A DNA stretch of 64,000 nucleotides from Asticcacaulis sp. ZE23SCel15 (GCF_030505395.1 NZ_CP130044.1:791001-855000), one strand, 5' to 3'; shown: positions 37,730 through 47,816, counted from the first letter of the stretch. Translations and numbers: made by a program. Notes: generated from the sequence alone by a model not told the origin.

Positions 37730-37981
37730 GAGCCTTAAGGTTCCTCTGTTTGTTTCGCCAAGCTATAGGGGAGGCCATGCGCTAAGAACAACCATTTTTG
37801 CTGATGCGATGCGTAAAAATTCCTGATTCCGCGCAGGTTTTCCTGCGAACGGTTTTCAATGCGCTTGTCTTAAGGCCGCAGAACCACTAAACCCCGCCAT
37901 TAGAAACTATCGCTTGGGCTGTCATCAGCCTTTGATTAAAGAGACACTCGAAAAACCATCACCCTCAAAGGGAGCGCCGTC

Positions 37982-38995
37982 TTGTCACACTCGCAAAAGC
38001 CTGCAGCCTCCGTCATCGACCTGATCGGCAACACGCCCCTAATCCGCCTGAAGGCAGCATCTGAAGCGACCGGCTGTGAGATTCTGGGTAAGGCCGAGTT
38101 CCTCAACCCCGGTCAGTCGATCAAGGATCGCGCGGCCCTGTGGATCATCCGCGATGCTGAGGCCAAGGGCTTGCTGCGTCCCGGCGGCACCATTGTCGAA
38201 GGCACGGCGGGCAATACCGGCATCGGCCTTGCCACAGTCGCCAATGCTTTGGGCTACAAGACCGTCATCGTGATCCCGCGCACCCAGTCTCAGGAAAAGA
38301 AGGACGCCATCAAATTGCTCGGCGCGGAGCTGATCGAAGTCGATGCTGTCCCCTATTCCAACCCGGACAACTATGTGCGCTATTCCGGCCGTCTGGCCGA
38401 AGAACTGGCTGCCAAAACCCCGGAAGGGGCCATCTGGGCCAACCAGTTTGACAATGTCGCCAACCGTCAGGCCCATATCGACGCCACCGGCCCCGAAGTG
38501 TGGGCGCAGACCGACGGCAAGATCGACGGCTTTATCTGCGCGGTCGGGTCGGGCGGTACTTTGGCGGGTATGAGCCTTTATCTGAAACAGCAAAACCCCG
38601 ACATCAAGATCGGTCTGGCCGATCCGTTGGGGGCCGCCCTCTATAGCTATTACACCACCGGCGAGCTGAAATCCGAAGGCTCGTCCATCACCGAAGGCGT
38701 GGGACAGGGCCGCATCACCGCAAACCTTGAGGGTGCGGTCATCGATCATGCCTATCAGATTTCGGACGAAGAATGGCTGCCGATCGTGTTTGATCTGGTG
38801 CAGAACGAAGGTCTGGTCATGGGCGGCTCAACCGCGCTCAATATCGCCGGTGCCATCCGTTTGGCCAAGGACTTGGGCCCCGGCAAGACCATCGTCACCA
38901 TCCTTTGTGACTATGGCAACCGCTACGCCTCAAAGATTTTTAATCCGGAGTTTCTGCGCAGCAAAAACCTGCCGGTGCCGGGGTGGCTGGCCTAA
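37982..38995 (+). CDS. cysK: Cysteine synthase (O-acetylserine sulfhydrylase)
   Basis: A 337-aa fold-type-II PLP enzyme. PLP lysine is Lys48 (NPGQSIKDRA) and the phosphate/substrate loops EGTAGNTGIGLA and GSGGTLAG are present. It makes cysteine from sulfide, which the cys operon 6 kb away supplies. The start is a TTG with GGGAG upstream. The 252-bp gap before it holds no other visible gene. Confidence 0.9.
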   Translation: MSHSQKPAASVIDLIGNTPLIRLKAASEATGCEILGKAEFLNPGQSIKDRAALWIIRDAEAKGLLRPGGTIVEGTAGNTGIGLATVANALGYKTVIVIPRTQSQEKKDAIKLLGAELIEVDAVPYSNPDNYVRYSGRLAEELAAKTPEGAIWANQFDNVANRQAHIDATGPEVWAQTDGKIDGFICAVGSGGTLAGMSLYLKQQNPDIKIGLADPLGAALYSYYTTGELKSEGSSITEGVGQGRITANLEGAVIDHAYQISDEEWLPIVFDLVQNEGLVMGGSTALNIAGAIRLAKDLGPGKTIVTILCDYGNRYASKIFNPEFLRSKNLPVPGWLA

Positions 38996-39000
38996 AAATG

Positions 39001-39963
39001 TCAGATGTCTTGCGCCGCGAACACAGGCTTATCAAAGCCACCGAGCGAGGGGTTACCCTCGTCTCTAGCTTGCGCGCGCAACCAGTCCATGAAGCGCGTC
39101 TGGGCCTGCGAGGGTTCTCTGGATTGCGGCCACACCAAGTAATAGCCGTAGGAAATCGGGCTGAAGTCCTCACCAAACAAAGCCTGCAAGCGACCGGCCT
39201 TAAGGTCGGCCTCGGCAATAGTGCGCTTGGCCAAAGCCACGCCGCGACCGGCCACAGCAGCCTCAATGACCATATGGCTCTGGTTAAAACGCGGACCGCG
39301 CGACGCATCAACCCCTTCGACCTTGTGGGCCTTAAACCACATCGGCCAGTCGGGGCAGGTCGGGTCAGTTTCAAACCCAACATCGTGCAGCAGGACGTGG
39401 TTGCTCAGGTCTTCGGGCTTGCGGATCGGGGCGGCGTCATACAAAAGCGGCGAGCAGACCGGCAACACGCCCTCTTCCAGCAGGTGCTCGACATTAACCC
39501 CCTGATAGTTGCCGTGGCCGTAGCGGATGGCCAGATCGACGTCAGAAGTGGCGAAATCGGTCGTGGTCATGTCAGCGCTGACCCAGACATCGACATCGGG
39601 ATTTTCGGCGTTGAAATCGCTGAGGCGCGGCATCAGCCATTTGGCGGCAAAGGACGGCGCAACAGAGATCGTCACCCGGCCTTTTTGCTGCACCTGTTTC
39701 ATCAGGCGCGTCGCCTCGAACATCTTCTCGAACGCTTCCTTGAGGATCAGGGCCGAGGCCTTGCCCGCATCGGACAGCACCACTCTGCGGCCGTCGCGCA
39801 CGAACAGTTCAACCCCGACATGGTCCTCCAGCAGACGGATCTGCTGGGAGACCGCACCGGGGGTTACAAACAATTCTTCGGCCGCGTGCTTAAAGCTTTC
39901 GTGGCGGGCGGCGGCTTCAAATACCCGAAGCGCCGACAATGGCGGCAAACGATCGCGCGACAT
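39001..39963 (-). CDS. LysR-family transcriptional regulator, GcvA-like
   Basis: A 320-aa regulator with an N-terminal winged helix (LRVFEAAARHESFKHAAEEL then TPGAVSQQIRLLED) and a periplasmic-binding-like effector domain (from about residue 90). The N-terminus MSRDRLPPLSALRVFEA is typical of the GcvA subgroup. It diverges from the flavoprotein gene, so that is a candidate target. The effector is unknown. Confidence 0.88.
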   Translation of the reverse strand: MSRDRLPPLSALRVFEAAARHESFKHAAEELFVTPGAVSQQIRLLEDHVGVELFVRDGRRVVLSDAGKASALILKEAFEKMFEATRLMKQVQQKGRVTISVAPSFAAKWLMPRLSDFNAENPDVDVWVSADMTTTDFATSDVDLAIRYGHGNYQGVNVEHLLEEGVLPVCSPLLYDAAPIRKPEDLSNHVLLHDVGFETDPTCPDWPMWFKAHKVEGVDASRGPRFNQSHMVIEAAVAGRGVALAKRTIAEADLKAGRLQALFGEDFSPISYGYYLVWPQSREPSQAQTRFMDWLRAQARDEGNPSLGGFDKPVFAAQDI

Positions 39964-39993
39964 AGCAAATCCATCAATAAATCTATCCCGGTT

Positions 39994-40005
39994 CCCTATA
40001 TAGGG
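39994..40005. promoter_or_regulatory. 12-bp palindrome in the LysR / flavoprotein divergent promoter
   Basis: CCCTATATAGGG is a perfect inverted repeat about 30 bases before the LysR start. It may be an operator or overlap a -10 box. Confidence 0.35.
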
Positions 40006-40086
40006 TTCGGCACGGTTTAAAAATACTAATCTTATAGAGTGATTGCCAAATCCTGAAGGCCGTTTGGAAATCGCTTCGCCCTTTGA

Positions 40087-41204
<1,118 letters not shown>

Positions 41205-41205
<1 letters not shown>

Positions 41206-41223
41206 CAGGGTCACAGACCCTGC
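41205..41223 (+). terminator. Hairpin after the flavoprotein gene
   Basis: GCAGGGTC-ACA-GACCCTGC, an 8-bp perfect stem starting at the stop codon; no T-run follows, so its strength is doubtful. Confidence 0.45.
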
Positions 41224-41286
41224 ACCCGTTAGCTTTGTCTCGCGATATCAAGTCAATCTAACTGATAAATTGGAGGAGGCATAATA

Positions 41287-41640
41287 ATGAAGCTTAGTGA
41301 ATTAATTGAGGAAACTCTCAGCGAGATCGCATTGGGAGTTGAGGCAGCAAAATCTAAATCCAAACATTTGATTGCTATTTCACCCGCCTCCATTAACCGC
41401 CGACCTGTATCGGAGATAACTTACATCGAATTTGATGTATCAATCGCCGTTTCGGAAAAGAACGATAGCTCCTTGTCTTCCGAGAAAGCCGGTGGAGGAG
41501 AAATTAAAGTAATGTCGATTGGTGGGTTAAGCGGGAAGGCTGGGAAAAATAGCAGCGAAAGCAATGCTACGTCCTCAGAACTATCACACCGCATTACATT
41601 CAAAGTTCCTGTTTGTATGTCAGGAAAGATTATAGATTAG
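41287..41640 (+). CDS. Trypco2-like small protein, possible accessory gene
   Basis: A 117-aa protein with a strong ribosome site (GGAGGAGG). The pattern EITYIEFDVSIAV, then GGGEIKVMSIGGLSGKAG, then SHRITFKVPV resembles the trypsin-co-occurring domain 2 family, which is predicted in biological-conflict operons. This match is by eye and not certain. Base composition is clearly more AT-rich than the neighbours, and Ser/Lys/Ile use differs, which suggests transfer. No protease partner is next to it. The function is unknown. Confidence 0.6.
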   Translation: MKLSELIEETLSEIALGVEAAKSKSKHLIAISPASINRRPVSEITYIEFDVSIAVSEKNDSSLSSEKAGGGEIKVMSIGGLSGKAGKNSSESNATSSELSHRITFKVPVCMSGKIID

Positions 41641-41688
41641 GATTGCAGACAGCCTAACTTTACCGAGAGGCTTTTCTACGTCTTGAAC

Positions 41689-41718
41689 CCATGCTTATGT
41701 GCCTGCACATAAGCATGG
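41689..41718. promoter_or_regulatory. 13-bp perfect hairpin next to the GFA ribosome site
   Basis: CCATGCTTATGTG-CCTG-CACATAAGCATGG. Its 3' end touches the GGAGG of the GFA gene, nine bases before the ATG. As RNA it could hide the ribosome site; as DNA it could be an operator. No T-run follows, so it is not an obvious terminator. Confidence 0.6.
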
Positions 41719-41726
41719 AGGAAAGT

Positions 41727-42076
41727 ATGCTACATTCCGGAAGCTGCCATTGCGGCAAGATCAGTTTTTCGAGGTCGAGGGCGATTTCAAGGACGCTATC
41801 GACTGCAATTGCTCCTATTGCCGCAGGCGTGGCAGCCTGCTGGCCTTTGTGGCTAAGGATGCGCTTCACCTTAAAACCGATCCGGCCGATATTGAAACCT
41901 ACCGGTTCAACACAATGAAACTCTCCCATAATTTCTGTAAAGTCTGCGGCGTTGAACCCTACGGCGAAGGCACAGCCCCGGATGGCAAGGCGATGATCGC
42001 GGTTAATTTACGCTGCCTGCCCGATGTCGATCTCGAAAAATTGACCATCAATAAGTGGAACGGCGCCGAACATTAG
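41727..42076 (+). pseudogene. GFA-family (CENP-V/GFA) zinc protein, frameshifted
   Basis: GFA-like proteins are small zinc-binding proteins, some annotated as glutathione-dependent formaldehyde-activating enzymes. The ATG at 41727 (GGAGGAAAG upstream) encodes HSGSCHCGKISF, the first zinc motif. The rest of the family (EVEGDF, DCNCSYCRRRG, FCKVCGVEPYGEG, AVNLRCLPDVD) lies in another frame after a run of five T at 41765-41769. Two T fewer, or one more, joins them. As written only about 14 correct residues are made. Homopolymer error or true slippage mutation are both possible. Confidence 0.85.
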
Positions 42077-42109
42077 GTCATTCTGTCGGTCTCTGACGGG
42101 GAGGCACAC

Positions 42110-42679
42110 ATGGGCACGGTTGAGCAGGCGCTGGAAACCCAGCTTTCAAATATCGAAAAAAAGACGGGTAAATCCCGCTTCGCCCTGATGGCGGACATCA
42201 CCGCATCTGGCAAAACCAAGCACGGCAACATCGTCGCCTGGCTGAAATCAGGTTATGGGCTGGGTCATGGCGATGCCAATACTTTAACCCACTTTGCTCT
42301 GCGCGGCGGCACGTTCGACACACCGGAAAATGCCGCGGCCGATGATGTGCTGGATGCCATCTATAAGGACAAAAAAGCCCACCAGCGCCCGATCCACGAA
42401 GCCCTGATGGCTGCTATTAGCAGCTTTGGTGAGTTTGAAATCGCATCCAAACAGGGTTATGTCTCCCTGCGTCGCAAAAAACAGTTCGCCATGCTGGGCC
42501 CCAAAACCAATGACCGTTTTGAACTGGGGCTGAACCTGAAAGAGACGATTGATGATCCGCGCGTTAAGGCCTTGCCGCCCGGTGGCATGTGTCAGTATGT
42601 CGTGCCGCTGACGGATGCGGCGCAGGTCGATGACAGCCTGATGGCCATCGTCAAACGCGCTTATGATGCCGCGGGTTAG
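42110..42679 (+). CDS. DUF4287 / DUF5655 domain protein
   Basis: A 189-aa cytoplasmic protein. The N-terminal part (GKSRFALMADITASGKTKHGN) matches DUF4287, and the C-terminal part (SFGEFEIASKQGYVSLRRKKQFAML then VVPLTDAAQVDDSL) matches DUF5655. Both are of unknown function. It starts 33 bases after the GFA gene and may be cotranscribed with it. Confidence 0.8.
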   Translation: MGTVEQALETQLSNIEKKTGKSRFALMADITASGKTKHGNIVAWLKSGYGLGHGDANTLTHFALRGGTFDTPENAAADDVLDAIYKDKKAHQRPIHEALMAAISSFGEFEIASKQGYVSLRRKKQFAMLGPKTNDRFELGLNLKETIDDPRVKALPPGGMCQYVVPLTDAAQVDDSLMAIVKRAYDAAG

Positions 42680-42753
42680 CCGCAATAGGGCCTAATTGTT
42701 CCTTTATTTGCACTGCACTATATCTGTGTACTGTGTAAAATCTGAGGCGTATC

Positions 42754-43035
42754 ATGCTCCATTTAGGCGCGGCCCATTTCGGCGACATCAATTTCGACCT
42801 GTCGGGTCTGAGCGGTAATAAAGACAACTGCACCTGCGCGCTATGCCAGCGTAAATCCGCACAGCATCCGCTTAAAGTCGCCTTGCCGCTGATCGAAGGG
42901 CCAGATGATGAGCGCGAATTTGGCCGCCATCCGCTTCAGCACCACTTCTGCTTGACAACCGAAACGGGCAAGGCTGATGGCCGCCCCTTCGGCTCCACGT
43001 CAGACTTCGACTATTTGCTGAATGCCACACGGTGA
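42754..43035 (+). CDS. Short degenerate GFA-like protein
   Basis: A 93-aa frame with GAGGCG before the ATG. It aligns by eye with GFA proteins: LHLGAAHFGDINFDL takes the place of SGSCHCGKISFEV, CTCALCQRKSA matches CNCSYCRRRG, and HHFCLTTETG matches HNFCKVCGVE. Two of three zinc motifs have lost cysteines, so it is probably not a normal zinc enzyme. Its real function is unknown. Confidence 0.55.
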   Translation: MLHLGAAHFGDINFDLSGLSGNKDNCTCALCQRKSAQHPLKVALPLIEGPDDEREFGRHPLQHHFCLTTETGKADGRPFGSTSDFDYLLNATR

Positions 43036-43066
43036 TTTGCGCATAATTCGCAACGGTTTATTTGAC

Positions 43067-43110
43067 GCGCATCTTTATCCCAAAACCGCTTTACACTTTT
43101 GGGGATGCGC
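43067..43110. repeat. Dispersed palindromic repeat, copy 4
   Basis: A 44-bp copy in opposite orientation. Its reverse complement begins GCGCATCCCCAAAAGTG and ends GCGGTTTTGGGATAAAGATGCGC, the cleanest version of the consensus. Confidence 0.75.
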
Positions 43111-43233
43111 TGTGGCTCCATTTAGCCCCTCTAATCCCTGAGGGCAAAAACCATCGCTTTTCCAGCCCACGGCTAGAGATTAAAAGTCCACACTAAGGTA
43201 TGATGGCTTAAGCCCGCGCCTGTTGAGGATGTT

Positions 43234-44598
43234 ATGATCGCTTTGCCCCTGTCCTGGCCGTTGGAAGGCCGTAAGGTTGCGCTGATTGGCGCAGGGGTGA
43301 CGCTTGCGCGCAAACTTAATCTGGTCGAGCGCACACCGGCGGAACTGCTGATTTATGACATTGATCACACCGCATGGCCGACCGCCGATAATTTGCATGG
43401 CACTTCGCTGATCCTGGTAGCGTTTGAAGACCGAGCTAATGCTGAGCGCGGGGCCGCACTGGCCCACGCGTTGAAAGTACCGGTTAATGTCGTCGATCAG
43501 CCGGACCTCAGCGATTTTCATATCCCTGCCATTATTGATCGCGGCTCATTATCGATCGGTGTGGCCACCGGCGGCACGGCCCCGGTTCTGGCGCGCGAAA
43601 CCCGCCGCAAGATCGAAGCCGCCGTCCCGCCGTCTGAGACCCATGTGGCCGAGTTTGCACTTAAACTGTCGCCACACCTGCGCGAAGCCTTCACCAATGT
43701 CGATGACCGCCGCCGGTTCTGGGAGCATATTCTGACCGCCCCGGCCACGACCTTGGCGCGTTCGGGCAAGATTGATGAGGCGCTGACCGCGGCACTGGCT
43801 GAGATCAAAGCCCCCAAGCCGCGCACGGGTGTGGTTCATCTGGTCGGTGCCGGCCCCGGCGATCCTGAATTGTTGACGCTTAAGGCTCTGCGCCTGTTGA
43901 GTGAGGCCGATGTCATCGTCTATGACCGGCTGGTCGGGGATGCCATCATGGATCTGGCCCGCCGCGACAGTGAGCGGTTCTATGTCGGTAAGCAGCGTTC
44001 AAACCATTCGGTGCCGCAGGATCAGATTCACGCCCTGCTGGTCGAACAGGCCAACTTAGGTAAGCGCGTCGTGCGCCTGAAAGGTGGCGACCCGTTTGTA
44101 TTCGGCCGTGGCGGCGAAGAGGTCGAAGCACTCAAGGCCGCCGGTATCGAAGTCCATGTCACCCCCGGCATTACGGCGGCTCTTGGGTGCGCGGCGTCCG
44201 CCGGTGTGCCGCTAACCCACCGCGACCATGCACAATCGGTAACTTTTATCACTGGTCACGCTAAAGATGGTGACGCGCAACATAACGATCTGCAACTGGA
44301 TTGGGCCGCCTTGTCACTGGCGCATCATACGCTGGTGATCTATATGGGCGTGGCGACCGCGCCCCGTGTCTGTGCCCGTCTGATGGAGCATGGCCGCGCG
44401 GGCGCGACGCCTGCGCTTATCATTGAAAACGGCACGCGCCCCGATGAGGTGCGCACGGCCACGCAGCTTAATCAACTGGCAGCTACCCTCGCCGCCAATC
44501 CACCCAAGGGCCCGACCCTCGTCATCATTGGCGAAGTCACGGCCCTAAGTCACGAACACTGGCTGATGACCCAACAGACGATAAAGGTTCCCGCATGA
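43234..44598 (+). CDS. cysG: Siroheme synthase, trifunctional
   Basis: A 454-aa protein. The N-terminal third is the precorrin-2 dehydrogenase/ferrochelatase domain (KVALIGAGVTLARKLN, GVATGGTAPVLAR). Residues about 200-440 are uroporphyrinogen-III methyltransferase (VGAGPGDPELLTLKALR, KGGDPFVFGRGGEE, PGITAALG). It makes siroheme, the cofactor of the sulfite reductase encoded two genes on. Its stop overlaps the DUF2849 start by ATGA. Confidence 0.94.
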   Translation: MIALPLSWPLEGRKVALIGAGVTLARKLNLVERTPAELLIYDIDHTAWPTADNLHGTSLILVAFEDRANAERGAALAHALKVPVNVVDQPDLSDFHIPAIIDRGSLSIGVATGGTAPVLARETRRKIEAAVPPSETHVAEFALKLSPHLREAFTNVDDRRRFWEHILTAPATTLARSGKIDEALTAALAEIKAPKPRTGVVHLVGAGPGDPELLTLKALRLLSEADVIVYDRLVGDAIMDLARRDSERFYVGKQRSNHSVPQDQIHALLVEQANLGKRVVRLKGGDPFVFGRGGEEVEALKAAGIEVHVTPGITAALGCAASAGVPLTHRDHAQSVTFITGHAKDGDAQHNDLQLDWAALSLAHHTLVIYMGVATAPRVCARLMEHGRAGATPALIIENGTRPDEVRTATQLNQLAATLAANPPKGPTLVIIGEVTALSHEHWLMTQQTIKVPA

Positions 44599-44897
44599 AG
44601 CTCCTGACCGCCAACCGATTAACCGACGGCCTGGTGCTGTGGTATGCTGATGGCCAGTGGGTTGAGGATGCCGCTCTGGCCACGCACCTTGAGGACGCCG
44701 CAGGCGAAGCGCTGAAGGCCGAATGGGTCGCTCGTGAAACCGAAGTGGTCGCCCCCTATCTGATCCCCGTCACCGATGACGGCACGCCGGTGCAGCGTGA
44801 GCTTGTGCGTGAGTTTGTCCGCGCCAATGGCCCGACCATCGGCCAGACGACCTTTGATACCGCTAAGCAATTCAACCGTGACGAGGTTTTCCAGTAA
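44595..44897 (+). CDS. DUF2849 protein of the sulfite reductase operon
   Basis: A 100-aa soluble protein (LLTANRLTDGLVLWYADGQWVEDAALA) of the DUF2849 family, which is known mainly from position next to alphaproteobacterial sulfite reductase genes. It overlaps cysG by four bases and cysI by one. A role as assembly or electron-transfer partner is inference. Confidence 0.85.
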   Translation: MKLLTANRLTDGLVLWYADGQWVEDAALATHLEDAAGEALKAEWVARETEVVAPYLIPVTDDGTPVQRELVREFVRANGPTIGQTTFDTAKQFNRDEVFQ

Positions 44898-46540
44898 TGT
44901 ATGTTTACGACCAATTCGATCACGCCCTCGTTCGTGAACGCAACGCCGAATTTTCGGATCAGGTAGCCCGCCGCCTGAGCGGAGAATTATCCGAAGATCA
45001 GTTCAAACCGCTGCGCCTGATGAACGGGATTTATCTGCAACTGCACGCCTATATGCTGCGGATTGCCATTCCTTACGGCGTTTTGTCGTCGGTTCAGATG
45101 CGCAAATTCGCCCATATTGCCCGCACCTATGACCGCGATTTCGGCCATTTCACCACCCGTCAGAATCTACAGTTCAACTGGATCAAGCTGGCCGATACGC
45201 CCAAAATCCTTGAGGAACTGGCCGAAGTTGAAATGCACGCCATGCAGACCTCCGGCAACTGCATCCGCAACACCACGACCGATCAGTTTTCAGGTGCCGC
45301 CAAGGATGAACTCGACGATCCGCGCCCGTGGGCTGAACTGATCCGTCAGTGGTCGACCATCCATCCGGAATTCACCTTCCTGCCGCGTAAGTTCAAGATC
45401 GCCATCACCGGCGCCACCAAGGACCGCGCCGCCATCCGCGTCCACGACATTGGCCTGCACCTGACACCCAAGGGCTTTGAGGTCTATGTCGGCGGCGGCA
45501 TGGGTCGCACCCCGCATCTGGGCCACCTGATCAAGTCGGGCGTGCCGGGCGAAAAGCTGCTGAGCTATCTTGAGGCCTGCCTGCGGGTTTATAACCGCTA
45601 TGGCCGCCGCGATAATATCTATAAGGCGCGCATCAAGATTCTAGTGTCAGCGCTTGGGCCTGATGAGTATGCCCGTCAGGTCGAAGAGGAATGGAACACG
45701 CTCGATCAGGCCGCCATTGACGCGCCCTATTATGAGATCGATCGCATCCGCTCGTTCTTCCCCGATCCGGCTTTTGCCGATAAGGCGTTTGATCAGGCTG
45801 CGTTAGACCGCGCCAAAGCCGCCGATCCGGCCTTTGCGCGCTGGGTACGCAACAACACCCATGCCCATAAGCACGATGACCACGTCAGCGTGACCATTTC
45901 GACCAAGCCGGTGGGTCTGCCGCCAGGCGATGCTTCGTCCGCGCAGATGGACGTTATGGCCGATGTCGCGGATAGCTTTGCCTATAGCGAACTGCGCGTG
46001 GCCCATGATCAGAACATCATCCTGCCCCATGTCGCCAAGGCTGATCTTTATGATCTTTATCAGCAATTGGACCGCGTCAATCTGTCGACCGCCAATGCCA
46101 AAAAGATTAGTGATATCATCGCCTGCCCCGGTCTGGATTACTGCACCCTGGCCAATGCCCGTTCGATCCCGCTGTCGCAGGAAATTTCCAAGCGCTTTGC
46201 CGATGCCGACCTGACCGATGAAATCGGTGAGCTTGAGATCAAGATCTCCGGCTGCATCAATGCCTGCGGTCACCACCATGTCGGCCATATCGGCATTTTG
46301 GGCGTCGATAAGCAGGGGATCGAGTTCTATCAGATCCTGCTCGGCGGCCGCGCCGATGAAAAGGCAGCGCTGGGCGTCATCACCGGTAAGGGCCTGCCGG
46401 CGGAAGCCGTGCCCGCCGCCATTGAGCGCGTCGTGCGCCTTTATCTTCAACTTCGCACGTCGCCTGCGGAACGCTTCATCGATGTGGTGGAGCGTCTGGG
46501 CCGTGAAACCTTTGCCGAGGCACTCCATGAGCCAGCTTAA
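44897..46540 (+). CDS. cysI: Sulfite reductase, siroheme / 4Fe-4S subunit
   Basis: A 547-aa hemoprotein that reduces sulfite to sulfide by six electrons. The coupled siroheme-4Fe-4S site is complete: Cys410, Cys416 (CPGLDYC), Cys453 and Cys457 (SGCINACG). Two ferredoxin-like half domains (residues about 50-110 and 345-405) are recognisable. No flavoprotein CysJ is encoded, so electrons probably come from ferredoxin. Nitrite reductase is the alternative reading, but cysG and cysH neighbours favour sulfite. Confidence 0.92.
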   Translation: MYVYDQFDHALVRERNAEFSDQVARRLSGELSEDQFKPLRLMNGIYLQLHAYMLRIAIPYGVLSSVQMRKFAHIARTYDRDFGHFTTRQNLQFNWIKLADTPKILEELAEVEMHAMQTSGNCIRNTTTDQFSGAAKDELDDPRPWAELIRQWSTIHPEFTFLPRKFKIAITGATKDRAAIRVHDIGLHLTPKGFEVYVGGGMGRTPHLGHLIKSGVPGEKLLSYLEACLRVYNRYGRRDNIYKARIKILVSALGPDEYARQVEEEWNTLDQAAIDAPYYEIDRIRSFFPDPAFADKAFDQAALDRAKAADPAFARWVRNNTHAHKHDDHVSVTISTKPVGLPPGDASSAQMDVMADVADSFAYSELRVAHDQNIILPHVAKADLYDLYQQLDRVNLSTANAKKISDIIACPGLDYCTLANARSIPLSQEISKRFADADLTDEIGELEIKISGCINACGHHHVGHIGILGVDKQGIEFYQILLGGRADEKAALGVITGKGLPAEAVPAAIERVVRLYLQLRTSPAERFIDVVERLGRETFAEALHEPA

Positions 46541-47048
46541 TTCATCAGCTACCCCCACCCTGATTGCCAAAGACGGCACCCGCATCCTTGATGGCTGGGC
46601 GTTGCTCAACGACGAAGATGTTGTCGGCGCCGATGGCCCCTATGTGTTGGGCTTTGAGCGCGCGCTCACCGAATTGCCGGGCCTGAACGGCAGGTACGGT
46701 GTGCGCGTCAATCCGGGGGATGATATTCGTCTGCTGACTCCCTATATGGAAAAGATCGCGCTGGTTGAGGTCAACTTCCCCGGCTACCGCGATGGCCGTG
46801 GCTATTCCACCGCCCGGATATTGCGTTCTGACCTGAACTATCAAGGCGAAATCCGTGCGGTCGGCGATGTGTTGCGGGATCAGTTGTTCCTGATGCTACG
46901 CTGCGGGTTCAACGAATTTGTCCTGAAAGATGCCGATCCCGAAGGCGCCATCAAGGCGGCTACCGATCGTTTTGAAAATGCCTACCAAACTGCCGCAGAT
47001 GCCCGTCAACCGATCTGGGCGTTACGCCAAAAGCTCACGGAAGCTTAA
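46527..47048 (+). CDS. DUF934 protein of the sulfite reductase operon
   Basis: A 173-aa protein of the DUF934 family (VRVNPGDDIRLLTPYMEKIALVEVNFPGYRDGRGYS, then LNYQGEIRAVGDVLRDQLFLMLRCGFNEF). Such proteins are found beside cysI and cysH in many proteobacteria; the job is not settled. It starts at ATG 46527 inside the end of cysI, 14 bases of overlap. Confidence 0.88.
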   Translation: MSQLNSSATPTLIAKDGTRILDGWALLNDEDVVGADGPYVLGFERALTELPGLNGRYGVRVNPGDDIRLLTPYMEKIALVEVNFPGYRDGRGYSTARILRSDLNYQGEIRAVGDVLRDQLFLMLRCGFNEFVLKDADPEGAIKAATDRFENAYQTAADARQPIWALRQKLTEA

Positions 47049-47069
47049 TCCGTAGAAAGCGTTTTGATC

Positions 47070-47816
47070 ATGACTATGATCATCAACAATATTGCCGATC
47101 AGGTCGCTTCACCCGAAGCTATCCGTGCGGCGGAACTGTCGGCCCGTTATGAAAACTGGGCTGCACAGGACATTCTGCGCGACGCAATAGAACAAGAGTT
47201 TATCGGCTCCATCGCCCTGTCGTCGTCGTTTGGCGCCGATTCGGCCGTCATGCTGCATCTGGTGTCGCAGATCAACAAGGACCTGCCGGTTATTTTTCTC
47301 GATACTGACCGGCACTTTTTTCAGACCCTGCAATACCGTGATCAACTGGCCAAAATCCTAGGCCTGACCAATCTGATCAACCTCAAGGCCGATAAGGCCG
47401 AGGAACAGGATTTCGACCCAAAGGGCAATCTGTGGAAGCTGGCCCCCGATGCCTGCTGTGCCCTACGTAAGGTTCGACCGCTGAACAAGATCACCGACGA
47501 CTATACCGCCTGGATTACCGGCCGTAAGCGCCATCAGGCGGCCACCCGCGCCAATATGCCGATCGTTGAATGGGATGGCCGTAATTTCAAGGTCAATCCG
47601 CTGGCCAACTGGACGGCGGACGATATTGCTGACTATATCGAAGCCCACGCCCTGCCTCCGCACCCTTTAGTCGAACAGGGCTATCCATCGATTGGCTGCT
47701 TTACCTGCACCAAGCCGGTCGAGGTCGGTGAGGACGCGCGCGCCGGTCGCTGGGCCGGTCAGGACAAGACCGAGTGCGGCATCCATAAGCCGATCTTTGG
47801 TGGCGAAGGAATTTAG
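47070..47816 (+). CDS. cysH: Adenylyl-sulfate reductase, 4Fe-4S type
   Basis: A 248-aa enzyme that reduces activated sulfate to sulfite with thioredoxin. SSSFGADSAVML is the PP-loop-like nucleotide site. Paired cysteines Cys129-Cys130 and Cys210/Cys213 (GCFTC) are the 4Fe-4S ligands of the APS-using type, and Cys236 (ECGIH) is catalytic. I use the ATG at 47070; a TTG two codons earlier is possible. cysND is not in the window. Confidence 0.93.
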   Translation: MTMIINNIADQVASPEAIRAAELSARYENWAAQDILRDAIEQEFIGSIALSSSFGADSAVMLHLVSQINKDLPVIFLDTDRHFFQTLQYRDQLAKILGLTNLINLKADKAEEQDFDPKGNLWKLAPDACCALRKVRPLNKITDDYTAWITGRKRHQAATRANMPIVEWDGRNFKVNPLANWTADDIADYIEAHALPPHPLVEQGYPSIGCFTCTKPVEVGEDARAGRWAGQDKTECGIHKPIFGGEGI

